DNA of 62,273 bases from Cacconaster sp045601245. GTDB taxonomy: Bacteria; Bacteroidota; Bacteroidia; Bacteroidales; UBA932. The stretch lies in NCBI GenBank assembly GCA_045601245.1, contig JAZRZH010000024.1, forward strand, positions 1 to 62,273. Reading direction: 5' to 3'. This document shows positions 22,968-31,371 of this stretch, in pieces. Positions within the stretch are counted from its first letter, which is position 1, and each line of letters starts with the position of its first letter. The position numbers and the translations under genes are program-made. A model generated the notes under the pieces. That model was not told where the DNA came from. It did not search any database and was given only the letters and a program-made list of their open reading frames with translations.

Positions 22968-24113
22968 TCACTTTTCGATTAGAGTCTTTATCTCTTCAGG
23001 TGAGAGCGGCTTGATCACAGCCTTCGCTCCCGGGCGCGGCAGTATGAAATCAATCGTCTCCCCGTTTTTCTTTTTATCCCTGCTGATTGCCTCAATCAGA
23101 TTGGCTGTAGGAATATCAGTCGCTGTCGGCAGACCGATGGCTTTGAAATCCCGTATGAGCGTTTCTAAATCTTCGTGCTGCATCAGACCAAGTTCCGTGG
23201 ATATCCTTGCAGCCATTATAATACCGGTCGCTACTGCGAGGCCGTGAGGAATGCCGCCGCATTTTTCCATTGCATGGCCGAAAGTGTGGCCGAGATTCAG
23301 CAGGCGGCGCTCGCCTTTTTCGTACGGGTCGCGCTCCACGATGGAGAGCTTGATGTCGATTGCGGCGCGGATGAGATTCTCAAGCGTCGTTCCGTTTCCG
23401 CTAGACTGGCAGCCTTCCGCGTATCCTTCCTGAACAGGCTGACGGTTGGATGCTTCGCTGAAATATTCCACCGCTCTGCGGTACATATCCTGATTTCCGT
23501 CGAGGATGAACGCCTTCAGCATCTCTGCGATGCCGCACAGATACTCGCTTTCCGGCAGGGTCTGTGTCAGTGCCGGGCAGATGCAGATGAAGTCGGGCTG
23601 GCGAAACGTGCCGAGGATATTCTTGTATCCGTCGAGGTTCACGCCGTTCTTGCCGCCGATGGCCGCATCGATCTGCGCCAGCAGTGTTGTAGGCACCAGG
23701 CCGCAGCTGATTCCGCGCATATAGGTCGCCGCAAGGAAGCCGGTGATGTCCGTCGTGATGCCTCCGCCGATGCCTACCAGCATCCAGCTGCGGTCCACCC
23801 CCTTCTCCAGCATGGTGCGGCCTATGGCTTCCACGCATTCCAGACCCTTGAGCCCTTCGTCGGCTTCCAGCCAAATGACGTTGTCCCCGAAGAGCCCGGT
23901 CCACGGGTCGGATGGCACACCTGCGGTCTCTCCACCTGCGGCTTCCCAATTTCTTGCTTCCATCACGTTGACGGCAGTCCGAGCCAGGGCGCTGTCGATG
24001 ATGGCAAACGCCCTGAGTCCGCCGATTAGCTCCCTGAGGCCCTCTGTCAAGCCTCCGGCATTGTCGTATAAGCGGATTTCAGACATATTCTTACTCGTTA
24101 TAGTCTCTGACAT
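22968..24113 (-). CDS. aroB: 3-dehydroquinate synthase
   Basis: The 381-residue protein converts DAHP to 3-dehydroquinate with NAD and a divalent metal. Diagnostic blocks are VGIGGGITTDITGFLAATYM, PTTLLAQIDAAIGGKNGVN, ERDPYEKGERRLLNLGHTFG (metal His) and HGLAVATG. A stretch around residues 225-245, rich in Gly and Ser, looks like a small insertion. Start at 24113 agrees with a TACTTTTG promoter at 24132-24139; an in-frame ATG at 24086 is the alternative. First gene of the aroB-aroDA-aroC operon. Confidence 0.9.
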   Translation of the reverse strand: MSETITSKNMSEIRLYDNAGGLTEGLRELIGGLRAFAIIDSALARTAVNVMEARNWEAAGGETAGVPSDPWTGLFGDNVIWLEADEGLKGLECVEAIGRTMLEKGVDRSWMLVGIGGGITTDITGFLAATYMRGISCGLVPTTLLAQIDAAIGGKNGVNLDGYKNILGTFRQPDFICICPALTQTLPESEYLCGIAEMLKAFILDGNQDMYRRAVEYFSEASNRQPVQEGYAEGCQSSGNGTTLENLIRAAIDIKLSIVERDPYEKGERRLLNLGHTFGHAMEKCGGIPHGLAVATGIIMAARISTELGLMQHEDLETLIRDFKAIGLPTATDIPTANLIEAISRDKKKNGETIDFILPRPGAKAVIKPLSPEEIKTLIEK

Positions 24114-24131
24114 TATGCTTCGCTATGATTG

Positions 24132-24139
24132 CAAAAGTA
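24132..24139 (-). promoter_or_regulatory. Promoter -7 element of the shikimate operon
   Basis: The minus strand reads TACTTTTG, matching TAnnTTTG, with a TTG-containing stretch upstream. It predicts a start near 24125 and a short leader. Confidence 0.5.
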
Positions 24140-24204
24140 ACAATTATTGGCATAATCCTATTTATCCTATGTGCGTAATTTTTAATAACCTGAACTTCAG
24201 TGTT

Positions 24205-24250
24205 TTAAGCCTAAGCCCTTGTGCCATTTGACGCAAGGGCTTAAGCTTAA
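24205..24250. repeat. REP hairpin, left of the transposase
   Basis: A 46-bp imperfect palindrome TTAAGCCTAAGCCCTTG...CAAGGGCTTAAGCTTAA with loop ATTT. A 27-bp core beginning AGCCCTTGTGCC is identical, in the same orientation, to the copy at 25306-25353 on the other side of the transposase. It lies between two divergent genes, so it is not explained as a terminator. Confidence 0.8.
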
Positions 24251-24315
24251 GTATTTGATTATTAGGGACTAAGAAAAAACGCAATGATTTTCATTGGACT
24301 TCAATCGGAATTCTT

Positions 24316-24323
24316 TAGCTTTG
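24316..24323 (+). promoter_or_regulatory. Promoter of the REP-associated transposase
   Basis: TAGCTTTG with TTG at 24294-24296, separated by 19 bp, is a good Bacteroidetes promoter. AAAGGAAG just before the ATG is an unusually clear Shine-Dalgarno sequence for this genome. Confidence 0.6.
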
Positions 24324-24350
24324 TCCGTATTTCGAAAGTGAAAGGAAGAT

Positions 24351-25274
24351 ATGCGAAGAAGATTTCGAAAATTCGTGGAGGGAGCTCCATATCATTATTG
24401 CACCAAAGGCCTTAACGGCTTCTGCATTTTCTATAGTTTTAAGGATTATCTTTTTTTAATAACGCTTTATTCCATCGTGTCGAAGGATATGGGTATAACG
24501 ACATTGGTTTTCACACCGATGATCAATCACCTGCATTCTCTGATAAATGCTCCTGTTGTACATCAGTTGTCCTCATTCGTGTGCAGGTTTGAATCTATAT
24601 TCGCTGTGCAATACAACGAGTATCATCATCGAACCGGACAACTCTTCAAGCATAGGTTCAGCGGAGCATCGAAAACAGTGGGCAAAGTTCTGCGCGGAAG
24701 CATCATTTATGTCCTGAATAATCCCGTCGTTGGAAAAATAGTATCCAAAGTCATGGACTATCGATGGAATCTTCTGGCTTATGCCACATCGACGCATCCC
24801 TACTCTGAGCAGTTGATTATACGCAATGCCTCCGCTTCTATGAAAAGGGCTGTCAAAACTGTCGATGCAATGCATCGCTCCGGACTTTACCTCAGTTATT
24901 CTGTGCTGGACGAGCTCTTCTCCTCATTGAATAGAATCGAGACCAAACAACTTATCGACTATATTCTGTCAACTTACAAAATCATTGATTATGATGCCCT
25001 GGCTTCGATTTTCGGCAGCCTTGAAGATGCAATCATTTCAGCAGAAGCCGGTCAAGGTGGCGAATATGACATTCAGGATGACTGGGATGACTATGGTGTA
25101 TATACAAAAATGATCCGGGTCCTTGATCAGTGCGGCTTCGAATCGGATTTCAATCCGGAATCCCTGGATAGGGATACTCTTTCAGATTTGTACAAGCATC
25201 TTGCCTGTGAAGTGGGTGCATCTCCAGCTCAATTGAGAAAATTTCTGCACCTGAAAACCAAATTCAAAAGTTAG
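24351..25274 (+). CDS. REP-associated tyrosine transposase (RAYT, IS200/IS605-like Y1 domain)
   Basis: The 307-residue protein starts MRRRFRKFVEGAPYHYCTKG, a typical RAYT opening. The HUH metal site is TPMINHLHSLI (His60, His62). YNEYHHRTGQLFKHRF (88-103) and YVLNNPVVGKI (Tyr120 as candidate nucleophile) follow the RAYT order. Residues about 160-307 form an extra C-terminal region ending ASPAQLRKFLHLKTK, possibly DNA-binding. RAYTs act on single-stranded REP hairpins, and near-identical hairpins flank this gene on both sides. It has its own promoter and all expected motifs, so it appears intact. No TnpB partner is present. Confidence 0.8.
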   Translation: MRRRFRKFVEGAPYHYCTKGLNGFCIFYSFKDYLFLITLYSIVSKDMGITTLVFTPMINHLHSLINAPVVHQLSSFVCRFESIFAVQYNEYHHRTGQLFKHRFSGASKTVGKVLRGSIIYVLNNPVVGKIVSKVMDYRWNLLAYATSTHPYSEQLIIRNASASMKRAVKTVDAMHRSGLYLSYSVLDELFSSLNRIETKQLIDYILSTYKIIDYDALASIFGSLEDAIISAEAGQGGEYDIQDDWDDYGVYTKMIRVLDQCGFESDFNPESLDRDTLSDLYKHLACEVGASPAQLRKFLHLKTKFKS

Positions 25275-25305
25275 CTGTAATTTTTAATAGGCTGATAATG
25301 AACTA

Positions 25306-25353
25306 TTTAATCCAAAGCCCTTGTGCCATTTGACGCAAGGGCCTTGGGCTAAA
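25306..25353. repeat. REP hairpin, right of the transposase
   Basis: Imperfect palindrome TTTAATCCAAAGCCCTTG...CAAGGGCCTTGGGCTAAA with loop ATTT. It shares a 27-bp identical core with the left copy. It lies 32 bp after the transposase stop and could also end its transcript. Confidence 0.8.
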
Positions 25354-25464
25354 AGATTGAAAGTAAGCTATTTACAAATCACGTAAACGGAGATCTTGAG
25401 AATTTCACGAACAGCATCAGCCCGATAAGCGTGCAGACGATGGCTCTTCTCGTTGGAGATGAGT

Positions 25465-25670
25465 CGCTGGAGAACAGTCGCTAGGGGATCTGCTGCTGGA
25501 CAACAGCTGCTGGAGGATCAATCAGCCGCAGGAGAGCAGTCGCTGGAGAACAGTCGCTAGGGGACCAGCTGCTGGAAAACAGCCGCTGGAGGATCAATCC
25601 GCCGCAGGAGAGCAGTCGCAGGACAACAATCGCTGGGCGACGACCGCCGGGAACGGTCGCTGGGCAGCAG
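25465..25670. repeat. 76-bp tandem repeat array, about 2.7 copies
   Basis: Units begin at 25465, 25541 and 25617, each with CGCTGGAGAACAGTCGCTAG or a variant, then GCTGCTGGA and GGATCAATC. Each unit is built from smaller 15-bp-like CGCTGGAGAACAG blocks. The array lies between the REP copy and the 3' end of the serine hydrolase gene. Purine-rich on this strand; no gene recognised. Confidence 0.75.
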
Positions 25671-25690
25671 GCTGGCGTACAGGGCAGACC

Positions 25691-26908
25691 CTACTCGACA
25701 ATCGCGCCTGCAACGATGTTCGCTATGCGGGCGCGGAGGTTGGCGACGCCGCCCTTGTCCTTCGGATGGACGCGGTGGGCGAGGATGATGACGGCGGTAC
25801 GGGACTCCATATCGATGACCATCGAGGTGCCGGTGTAGCCGGTGTGGCAGATCGTTGATGTGCGGCTGAAGAGATCTCCGCGCAGAGTGGCGGAGGAGCT
25901 GCGGTTGTCCCAGCCGAGTGCGCGTCCGATGGACGGTTCGTTGCATTCCGGGACCGTGCACATAGTGCTGATTGTCGCGGGACTCAGGATGCGGGCGTTT
26001 CCGATCGCTCCTCCGTTCATTATCGCGGCGGCGATGACGGCCAGATCCTCTGCGCAGGAGAAGACACCGGCGTTGCCGGAATTGCCGCAATTGACAAGAC
26101 GCGCAGTGGGGTCGTGCACCTCGCCGAGCAGCGGCAGTCCGTCGGACTGCACTTCGGTCGGAGCGACGAGCGGCAGGATTGAAGGGTGCTCCTTCGGGTT
26201 GTAGCAGGTATGCTCCAGACCCAGTACGCCGAAGATATTCTTCTGTGCGTAATCGCAGAGCCTTTCACCGGTCACGCGCTGAAGTATGTTCTGCAGGGTG
26301 ATGAAGTTGAGGCAGCTGTAGAGATAGTCGGAGCGGGGCTCGAATTTGCGTTTCACCTCAGTCGCGATGTGCTTCATCAGCGAATCCGGTGTTGCCGGTC
26401 CGTAGCGCTTGATATATGAATCCACGTTGATGTATGCCGCCAGCCCCGAACTGTGGGTCATCAGATCTATGATCCGGATATGAACTTTCCGGCCTGTCTC
26501 AGGGTCGGTCCAGGGTGCAAACCCCGGAATATATGTCCTCACCTCATCGGTAAGGCGAACCTTTCCCTGCTCCACGAGTTGTAGGAAAGACAATGTAGTG
26601 CCTACGCATTTGCTGACGCTCGCCAGATCGAAGACGGTTCCGGTGGTCATCGGAATGGTGTCAGGCACCACCTGCCTGTTGCCGTAGGCCTTGAGATATA
26701 TCATCCTGTCGCCGCGCACGACGGCCACGACGGCTCCCGGAATCTCCCCGTCAGTGATGCTGCGGTTCACCTCCCTGTCTATGAGGGTCAGCCTGTCCGG
26801 GTCCATTCCGACAGATGCTGGCGATGCCTTTTTCAGAGTGCGTGCCGATGTGTATTCCGAGAAGAGCATCAGGATCAATGCCGTGAGAATAAGGGCGGGT
26901 CTTTTCAT
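25691..26908 (-). CDS. Serine hydrolase, beta-lactamase/PBP-like (class C fold)
   Basis: The 405-residue secreted protein has a signal peptide (MKRPALILTALILMLF) and the SxxK motif LASVSKCVG (Ser97, Lys100). The YxN-type site is present as YSCLN, and HTGYTGTS is the KTG-box equivalent. Such enzymes act as D-amino-acid amidases, esterases or peptidoglycan-related hydrolases in the periplasm; true beta-lactamase activity is less likely. It overlaps the upstream glycosyltransferase by 4 nt, implying a two-gene operon. Tandem repeats follow its stop. Confidence 0.8.
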   Translation of the reverse strand: MKRPALILTALILMLFSEYTSARTLKKASPASVGMDPDRLTLIDREVNRSITDGEIPGAVVAVVRGDRMIYLKAYGNRQVVPDTIPMTTGTVFDLASVSKCVGTTLSFLQLVEQGKVRLTDEVRTYIPGFAPWTDPETGRKVHIRIIDLMTHSSGLAAYINVDSYIKRYGPATPDSLMKHIATEVKRKFEPRSDYLYSCLNFITLQNILQRVTGERLCDYAQKNIFGVLGLEHTCYNPKEHPSILPLVAPTEVQSDGLPLLGEVHDPTARLVNCGNSGNAGVFSCAEDLAVIAAAIMNGGAIGNARILSPATISTMCTVPECNEPSIGRALGWDNRSSSATLRGDLFSRTSTICHTGYTGTSMVIDMESRTAVIILAHRVHPKDKGGVANLRARIANIVAGAIVE

Positions 26909-28017
26909 ATTTTTTTGCCAGAAATCGTTTCAATCAATTCAATGAAGCATCCAGCCTGTCTGGTTGTTGAATAAGCGGTAATGTACTCCTGCCGCACGGC
27001 CTTGATCCGTTCTTCGTCGCGGTTTGCCAACGCCTTGAGTATCAGCTCTGCGAGCGCTTCGGCGTCTTCTGCCGGGCTGTAATAATCGACAAGGCCGCGG
27101 GTGGATTCGCGAAGCGCGGGGAGGTCATTGCATATCACCGGTGTTCCGGCGAGAGCCGCCTCTATCGGGGTCATTCCGAAGCCCTCCATCTCCGATGGCG
27201 AAACAAACAGGTCCGCATTTGCGAAGAGTTCATTCATCTCTTCCGGGTTCATCCTTCTGTCGAGCAGCCTGACGCGCGGACCCATTCCGTGTGATTCGGC
27301 GTAAGGCCGTACTGTCCGGTGCCAGTAAGGGCTCTCCGCCGCCTTGAATACCAGGTCGTGCGGAATCCTGTCCTTTATTATCTCAAATGCCTTGAGCAGC
27401 GTCATCGGGTTCTTGTGCGAGATCATTGTGTTGACGTCAAGGATATACGGCGTTTCCTGCACTGTTTTTCCGACACATTGAGCATCGGAAGGAATGCTGA
27501 CATATATCACTTCAATCGGGGTATGGATGACCCCAAGGGCATTTATTTCTTTTTTGGTAGCCTCCGATATCGCCACTATCCTGTCAAATGAATTTGCCGC
27601 AGGTATCGCTCCCATCCTGAACCGCCAGTAGAGTAGCAGGCTGTGCCTGTCCCTGAACGGGAATACATCGTGGATCACCCCGATTGACGGCACCAGCGAG
27701 GTGGTGAGCGAACGGTCGTATATGTATGTGGTCAGGAATAAATCAATCTTCTCCTTACGTATGATCCGGTCGAGCCTGCCGCGGTTCAGGAATCTCCTCG
27801 TGAACGGAAGATATTTCACCATACAGGAAGAGAATTCAATATTGCGGAAATCGCTGATATACTCCTTGAATGTCTCAGCGCAGCCCTGCTCGGTGAGCAG
27901 CACAAATGAATCAGCGGCACCGTGTAGCCTTATCCCATTCAGGAGATTGAATGCGAAGTTAGCGATGCCGGTGGCCGGATACCGGCCGATATATGTAAGG
28001 TCGACAAGAATTTTCAC
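26905..28017 (-). CDS. Glycosyltransferase, GT4 family, GTG start
   Basis: The 370-residue protein starts (V/M)KILVDLTYIGRYPATGIANF. The C-terminal half has VRLLDRRMNPEEMNELFANA and SPSEMEGFGMTPIEAALAGT, the EX7E nucleotide-sugar site of family 4 enzymes, followed by PVICNDLPALRE. It probably adds a sugar during envelope glycan synthesis. No ATG fits: the frame runs upstream to 28152 through a promoter region, while GTG at 28017 matches the family N-terminus and lies only a few bases after a TACATTTG element. Co-transcribed with the serine hydrolase (4-nt overlap). Confidence 0.8.
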   Translation of the reverse strand: MKILVDLTYIGRYPATGIANFAFNLLNGIRLHGAADSFVLLTEQGCAETFKEYISDFRNIEFSSCMVKYLPFTRRFLNRGRLDRIIRKEKIDLFLTTYIYDRSLTTSLVPSIGVIHDVFPFRDRHSLLLYWRFRMGAIPAANSFDRIVAISEATKKEINALGVIHTPIEVIYVSIPSDAQCVGKTVQETPYILDVNTMISHKNPMTLLKAFEIIKDRIPHDLVFKAAESPYWHRTVRPYAESHGMGPRVRLLDRRMNPEEMNELFANADLFVSPSEMEGFGMTPIEAALAGTPVICNDLPALRESTRGLVDYYSPAEDAEALAELILKALANRDEERIKAVRQEYITAYSTTRQAGCFIELIETISGKKI

Positions 28018-28023
28018 AAATTC

Positions 28024-28031
28024 AAATGTAC
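28024..28031 (-). promoter_or_regulatory. Promoter -7 element for the glycosyltransferase operon
   Basis: The minus strand reads TACATTTG, with only 6 nt before the GTG start codon. The mRNA would be leaderless or nearly so. Confidence 0.4.
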
Positions 28032-28045
28032 ACAAATAATTTGAG

Positions 28046-28053
28046 TATCTTTG
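28046..28053 (+). promoter_or_regulatory. Promoter -7 element for the fimbrillin-like lipoprotein operon
   Basis: TATCTTTG lies 23 bp before ATG 28077. It is almost back-to-back with the minus-strand element at 28024-28031, so the two operons share a compact divergent control region. Confidence 0.5.
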
Positions 28054-28076
28054 GTGCTGAAAAATAAATATACCAT

Positions 28077-28940
28077 ATGTTGAACCGAAAGATAACTCTG
28101 ATGCTCGCTGCCTGTGTTCTGACAGCCTGCGGTCAGACTGTGGAAGAAGCACAACTGAAGCTTACCATTAAGGCAAAACAGGACAATGCCGATACCAGAA
28201 CCGTGCTTGGAGAGGGCAATTCCGTATCATTCGTCAGCGGAGACAGCATCGCCATATTCGACGGTGCCGCTGCAAAGCGTGAATTCACGACATCGGCCGT
28301 CTATAATGACGGCAGCTCCGATTTTACGGGCAGCATCAGCGAGCCTGCAGACAGTTATATCGCCGTTTATCCATATCATGACGGATGCTACCTTTATGGA
28401 GACTATGTCCATGTCGTCATACCTGATATCCAGACTGCCGTTGCGGGCAGCTTTGATCCCGCAGCGAACATAAGCGTGGGAAGCACGACAAGCATTACCG
28501 GAGATACGCATTCGCTGACTCTGAAGAATGCCTGTGCGTTGCTGAAGTTCTCCGTCCCGGAGGGGCAGAGTTATTCAACCGCCATTTTCCTGTCAATGAA
28601 CGACTATATGGCCGGCGGGATGTTCTGCACTGTGGGTGATAATCCTGCACTTCTTCCGGCCGCCGAGGAAACGTCCGCCTTTGTTACCCTTCAGGGCGAC
28701 ATCACGGGCGGCAACTGGTATTATATGGCCGTCAGGCCGGATGTGCTGGCAAACGGTTTCGCACTTTATCTCTTTGATGGACAGGCGACTCCTGCTGAAC
28801 TTGAAACATTCTCGATGGTCAAGTCTACCGGCAAGACCGTAACCCTCCAGCGCGGCCATATCCTCAACCTCGGTATCATAGGAGCCGAACCTGGAGCGGC
28901 CTTCGAACCGCTTGACGGAGAAATAATACTTGACTGGTAA
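28077..28940 (+). CDS. Fimbrillin-like lipoprotein
   Basis: The 287-residue lipoprotein has lipobox LTAC (Cys18). The sequence matches the fimbrillin-like pattern: TRTVLGEGNSVSFVSGDSIAIFD near the start, SYIAVYPY, VVIPDIQTAVAGSFDP, a NACALLKFSVP strand, and a final LQRGHILNLG. Proteins of this type form or cap fimbriae, or act as surface adhesins. There is no repeat domain, in contrast with the next gene, which shares the same N-terminal domain. The spacing of 2 bp indicates an operon. Confidence 0.75.
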   Translation: MLNRKITLMLAACVLTACGQTVEEAQLKLTIKAKQDNADTRTVLGEGNSVSFVSGDSIAIFDGAAAKREFTTSAVYNDGSSDFTGSISEPADSYIAVYPYHDGCYLYGDYVHVVIPDIQTAVAGSFDPAANISVGSTTSITGDTHSLTLKNACALLKFSVPEGQSYSTAIFLSMNDYMAGGMFCTVGDNPALLPAAEETSAFVTLQGDITGGNWYYMAVRPDVLANGFALYLFDGQATPAELETFSMVKSTGKTVTLQRGHILNLGIIGAEPGAAFEPLDGEIILDW

Positions 28941-28942
28941 TA

Positions 28943-31291
28943 ATGGATATGAATATGAAGAGATATACATCAGTTATCATCCTGGCCCTCACGTTGGTTG
29001 GATGTACGATAGATGAACCGGCTGCACCCCTGGACGGTGGGACTGAAGTGACGATGCGCATACAGCGCGAGCCGGATGCTATAACCCGCGCAGCACTCTC
29101 CGGCAGTGCGAATATTGCATTCCAGGCTGGGGACAGTATATCAGTGTTCGATGCTGATGGCAACAATTGCGAATTCATTCAGAGCGGTGAGATTGGCACG
29201 GACGGTTCAGCAACATTCACCGGCAAAGTGCGTGTGGTAGCGGATTCCTACCTGGCGTTGTACCCGTATATGGCCGAAGTGAAAGTCGCAGACGGGAAAA
29301 TCGGTACCATCGGCGCGGATGACGCGCGTCGGCCTGTGAACATACCTGATCAGCAGCAGGCTGTGGCCGGCAGTTTCGATCCGAAGGCCTTCGTGAGCGT
29401 CGCCCAATCTGTAAAAGTAAGCAATTCCGTACACAATATCACCTTCCATAATGCCTGTGCACTTGTAAAGTTCACAGTGCCGGAAGATCTGGACGGCCTG
29501 ACTTTCGAGAAGGCTGTGCTCAAGTCCGAGTCGCAGATGCTTGCCGGTTCAGTGACCATCACCCCTGACGGGGCCGCAAAATATGTCGGACCGGGCTCCG
29601 GCAGCATCACTTTGAACGGAACGATGAAGGCGGGGCAGAGTTACTATTTCTGTGCGCTTCCTCACGCTATCAAGGGACTGAGCATCAGTCTCTTCCATTA
29701 TCCGACAGATGAGACTCCGGTAGTGGTCAAGTCCGTTGCGGCGGACAGGGAGGTCAAGCTCGTGCGCAATCAGGTTCTCAATCTGGGTGCAATTGATGTG
29801 GCGGAGATGCCTTTAAAGGAAGATGGATGGTATGGAGAAGGCACTGCCGCTAATCCTTACCAGATAAGTACGAAGAGCGATATGGAGCTCCTGCTCGACC
29901 GTCTCGCCAATGGAGCGGACCCACATTACAGGGGACTGAACTACAGGTTGACCGACGATATAGACTGCGAAGGCGACTCTCTTATCGCCGATGGCAGGAA
30001 GGTCGAGTTCTGCGGCGTGTTCGACGGCAATGGTCATACCATCTCCAATTACGAGCTTTCCACCTATAGTGAGCAGTCTTCTTCTAATACTTATGATTAC
30101 TGCGGACTCTTTCACTGTGTCTATCGTGCCACCTTCAGGAATCTGACCCTCAGGCCTGCCAACGATACCGTGGTGCTGCATAACCACAACTATGTCAGTC
30201 CATTCATTGCGCAGGTGGATAATGCAAACGGCGTTGCACCAACTTTGATAGAAAACTGCAGGATAGCGGGCGATTTCGATCTGAAGTTCTGCAATTGGGG
30301 AGGTAGTGTGTCTTTTGGAGGTTTTGTGGGGAACAACTACAGTGACGACCTTGATTTCGTCAATTCCTGCAACGATGCCAACTACACGTTTTCGGAGAAT
30401 GATTTTATCGAAATCGATGAGGATAATCATTGGTACGAGCATGGTATACAGCCGAACACATCTATGTATATAGGCGGCTTCATAGGGCATATGTACAACA
30501 AGGACAATAACTCGACTACTGACTTTGACCGCTGCCGCAATCGCGGCGACATCACATTCAATGTGTCAGTCGAAGAAGGATATGTGCATTGCGGAGGTTT
30601 CATCGGATATGGCAACTGGGGTTTCCTCTATGCCAATACATATACCTTTACCAACTGCGTCAATTCTGGAGATATAACAATGAAGCCGGGTGACATAAAC
30701 TATTCTGTCTATGCTTCCGGTTTTGTCGGATTCAGCCAGATTGACGGCTGCAATCACAGCACATCCAGTGCGGGTACACCGGAACAGCATCTTGCCGTTC
30801 CGCATTTCTATAACTGTTTGAACAAGGGTGATATCACCGCGCAGGGCAACGGCGCGCACGCCGCAGGATTTGTCTTTTACAGCAAGTCGACAGGCAACAA
30901 TGGCGTCGACCGCCATACCGACAATGCCAATGAGTTCAGATTGTGCATCAATATAGGTGAGATATCAGCCAAGGCACCTGATCAGGCCGCCACTTATGCC
31001 GCGGCCATAAGCAGTGGTTACGGCGATTGCAAGTGGTGCTGGTGGCTGGAAAAGGACAAGGATCATCCCGTCCTCTCCTGCACACTCGACGGCGTGGCTA
31101 CCAACTGCTACTGCTATCCGACAATCAATGCTGATACACCGAACAACAGACGTCTCGGTTCCGATGGAAAGGGAGGTACAGACATTGTGCTGAGTCTGAG
31201 CAACTCCCAATGGAGTGAGGCCTGGTGGAAGCAGAAGACAGTAGAATGGATCGGCGGCAGCCGCGACAGCTCTCTCGACCTCAATTTTTAA
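28943..31291 (+). CDS. Fimbrillin-like lipoprotein with GLUG-type repeats
   Basis: The 782-residue predicted lipoprotein has lipobox LVGC; the ATG at 28955 (MKRYTSV) is an equally good start. Residues about 35-290 repeat the fimbrillin-like domain of the preceding gene (AGDSISVFDADG, QQQAVAGSFDPKA, NACALVKFTVPED). From about residue 300 a right-handed beta-helix-like region has GLUG-type units: GVFDGNGHTIS, FGGFVGNN, IGGFIGHM, HCGGFIGYG and ASGFVGFS, each followed by an N-C-x-N or C-x-N-x-G-D-I pattern. This is a large surface adhesin. It ends before a bidirectional terminator. Confidence 0.8.
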   Translation: MDMNMKRYTSVIILALTLVGCTIDEPAAPLDGGTEVTMRIQREPDAITRAALSGSANIAFQAGDSISVFDADGNNCEFIQSGEIGTDGSATFTGKVRVVADSYLALYPYMAEVKVADGKIGTIGADDARRPVNIPDQQQAVAGSFDPKAFVSVAQSVKVSNSVHNITFHNACALVKFTVPEDLDGLTFEKAVLKSESQMLAGSVTITPDGAAKYVGPGSGSITLNGTMKAGQSYYFCALPHAIKGLSISLFHYPTDETPVVVKSVAADREVKLVRNQVLNLGAIDVAEMPLKEDGWYGEGTAANPYQISTKSDMELLLDRLANGADPHYRGLNYRLTDDIDCEGDSLIADGRKVEFCGVFDGNGHTISNYELSTYSEQSSSNTYDYCGLFHCVYRATFRNLTLRPANDTVVLHNHNYVSPFIAQVDNANGVAPTLIENCRIAGDFDLKFCNWGGSVSFGGFVGNNYSDDLDFVNSCNDANYTFSENDFIEIDEDNHWYEHGIQPNTSMYIGGFIGHMYNKDNNSTTDFDRCRNRGDITFNVSVEEGYVHCGGFIGYGNWGFLYANTYTFTNCVNSGDITMKPGDINYSVYASGFVGFSQIDGCNHSTSSAGTPEQHLAVPHFYNCLNKGDITAQGNGAHAAGFVFYSKSTGNNGVDRHTDNANEFRLCINIGEISAKAPDQAATYAAAISSGYGDCKWCWWLEKDKDHPVLSCTLDGVATNCYCYPTINADTPNNRRLGSDGKGGTDIVLSLSNSQWSEAWWKQKTVEWIGGSRDSSLDLNF

Positions 31292-31319
31292 TCGATACCT
31301 GATTCGAACAGGTACGAAA

Positions 31320-31352
31320 AAAGGAGCCGGTCAAAAATTGACCGGCTCCTTT
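31320..31352. terminator. Bidirectional terminator between the adhesin and rpsC
   Basis: AAAGGAGCCGGTCAA, a loop of AAA, and the exact reverse complement form a 15-bp stem with A/T ends suitable for both strands. It closes the ribosomal block just after rpsC. Confidence 0.85.
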
Positions 31353-31371
31353 GTAATATAACCTGAAAGGA

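Noticed and set aside
25691..26908. Antibiotic-resistance beta-lactamase
   Set aside because: It has SxxK and a broad class C fold, but so do many esterases and D-peptidases. Nothing specific to AmpC activity is seen.
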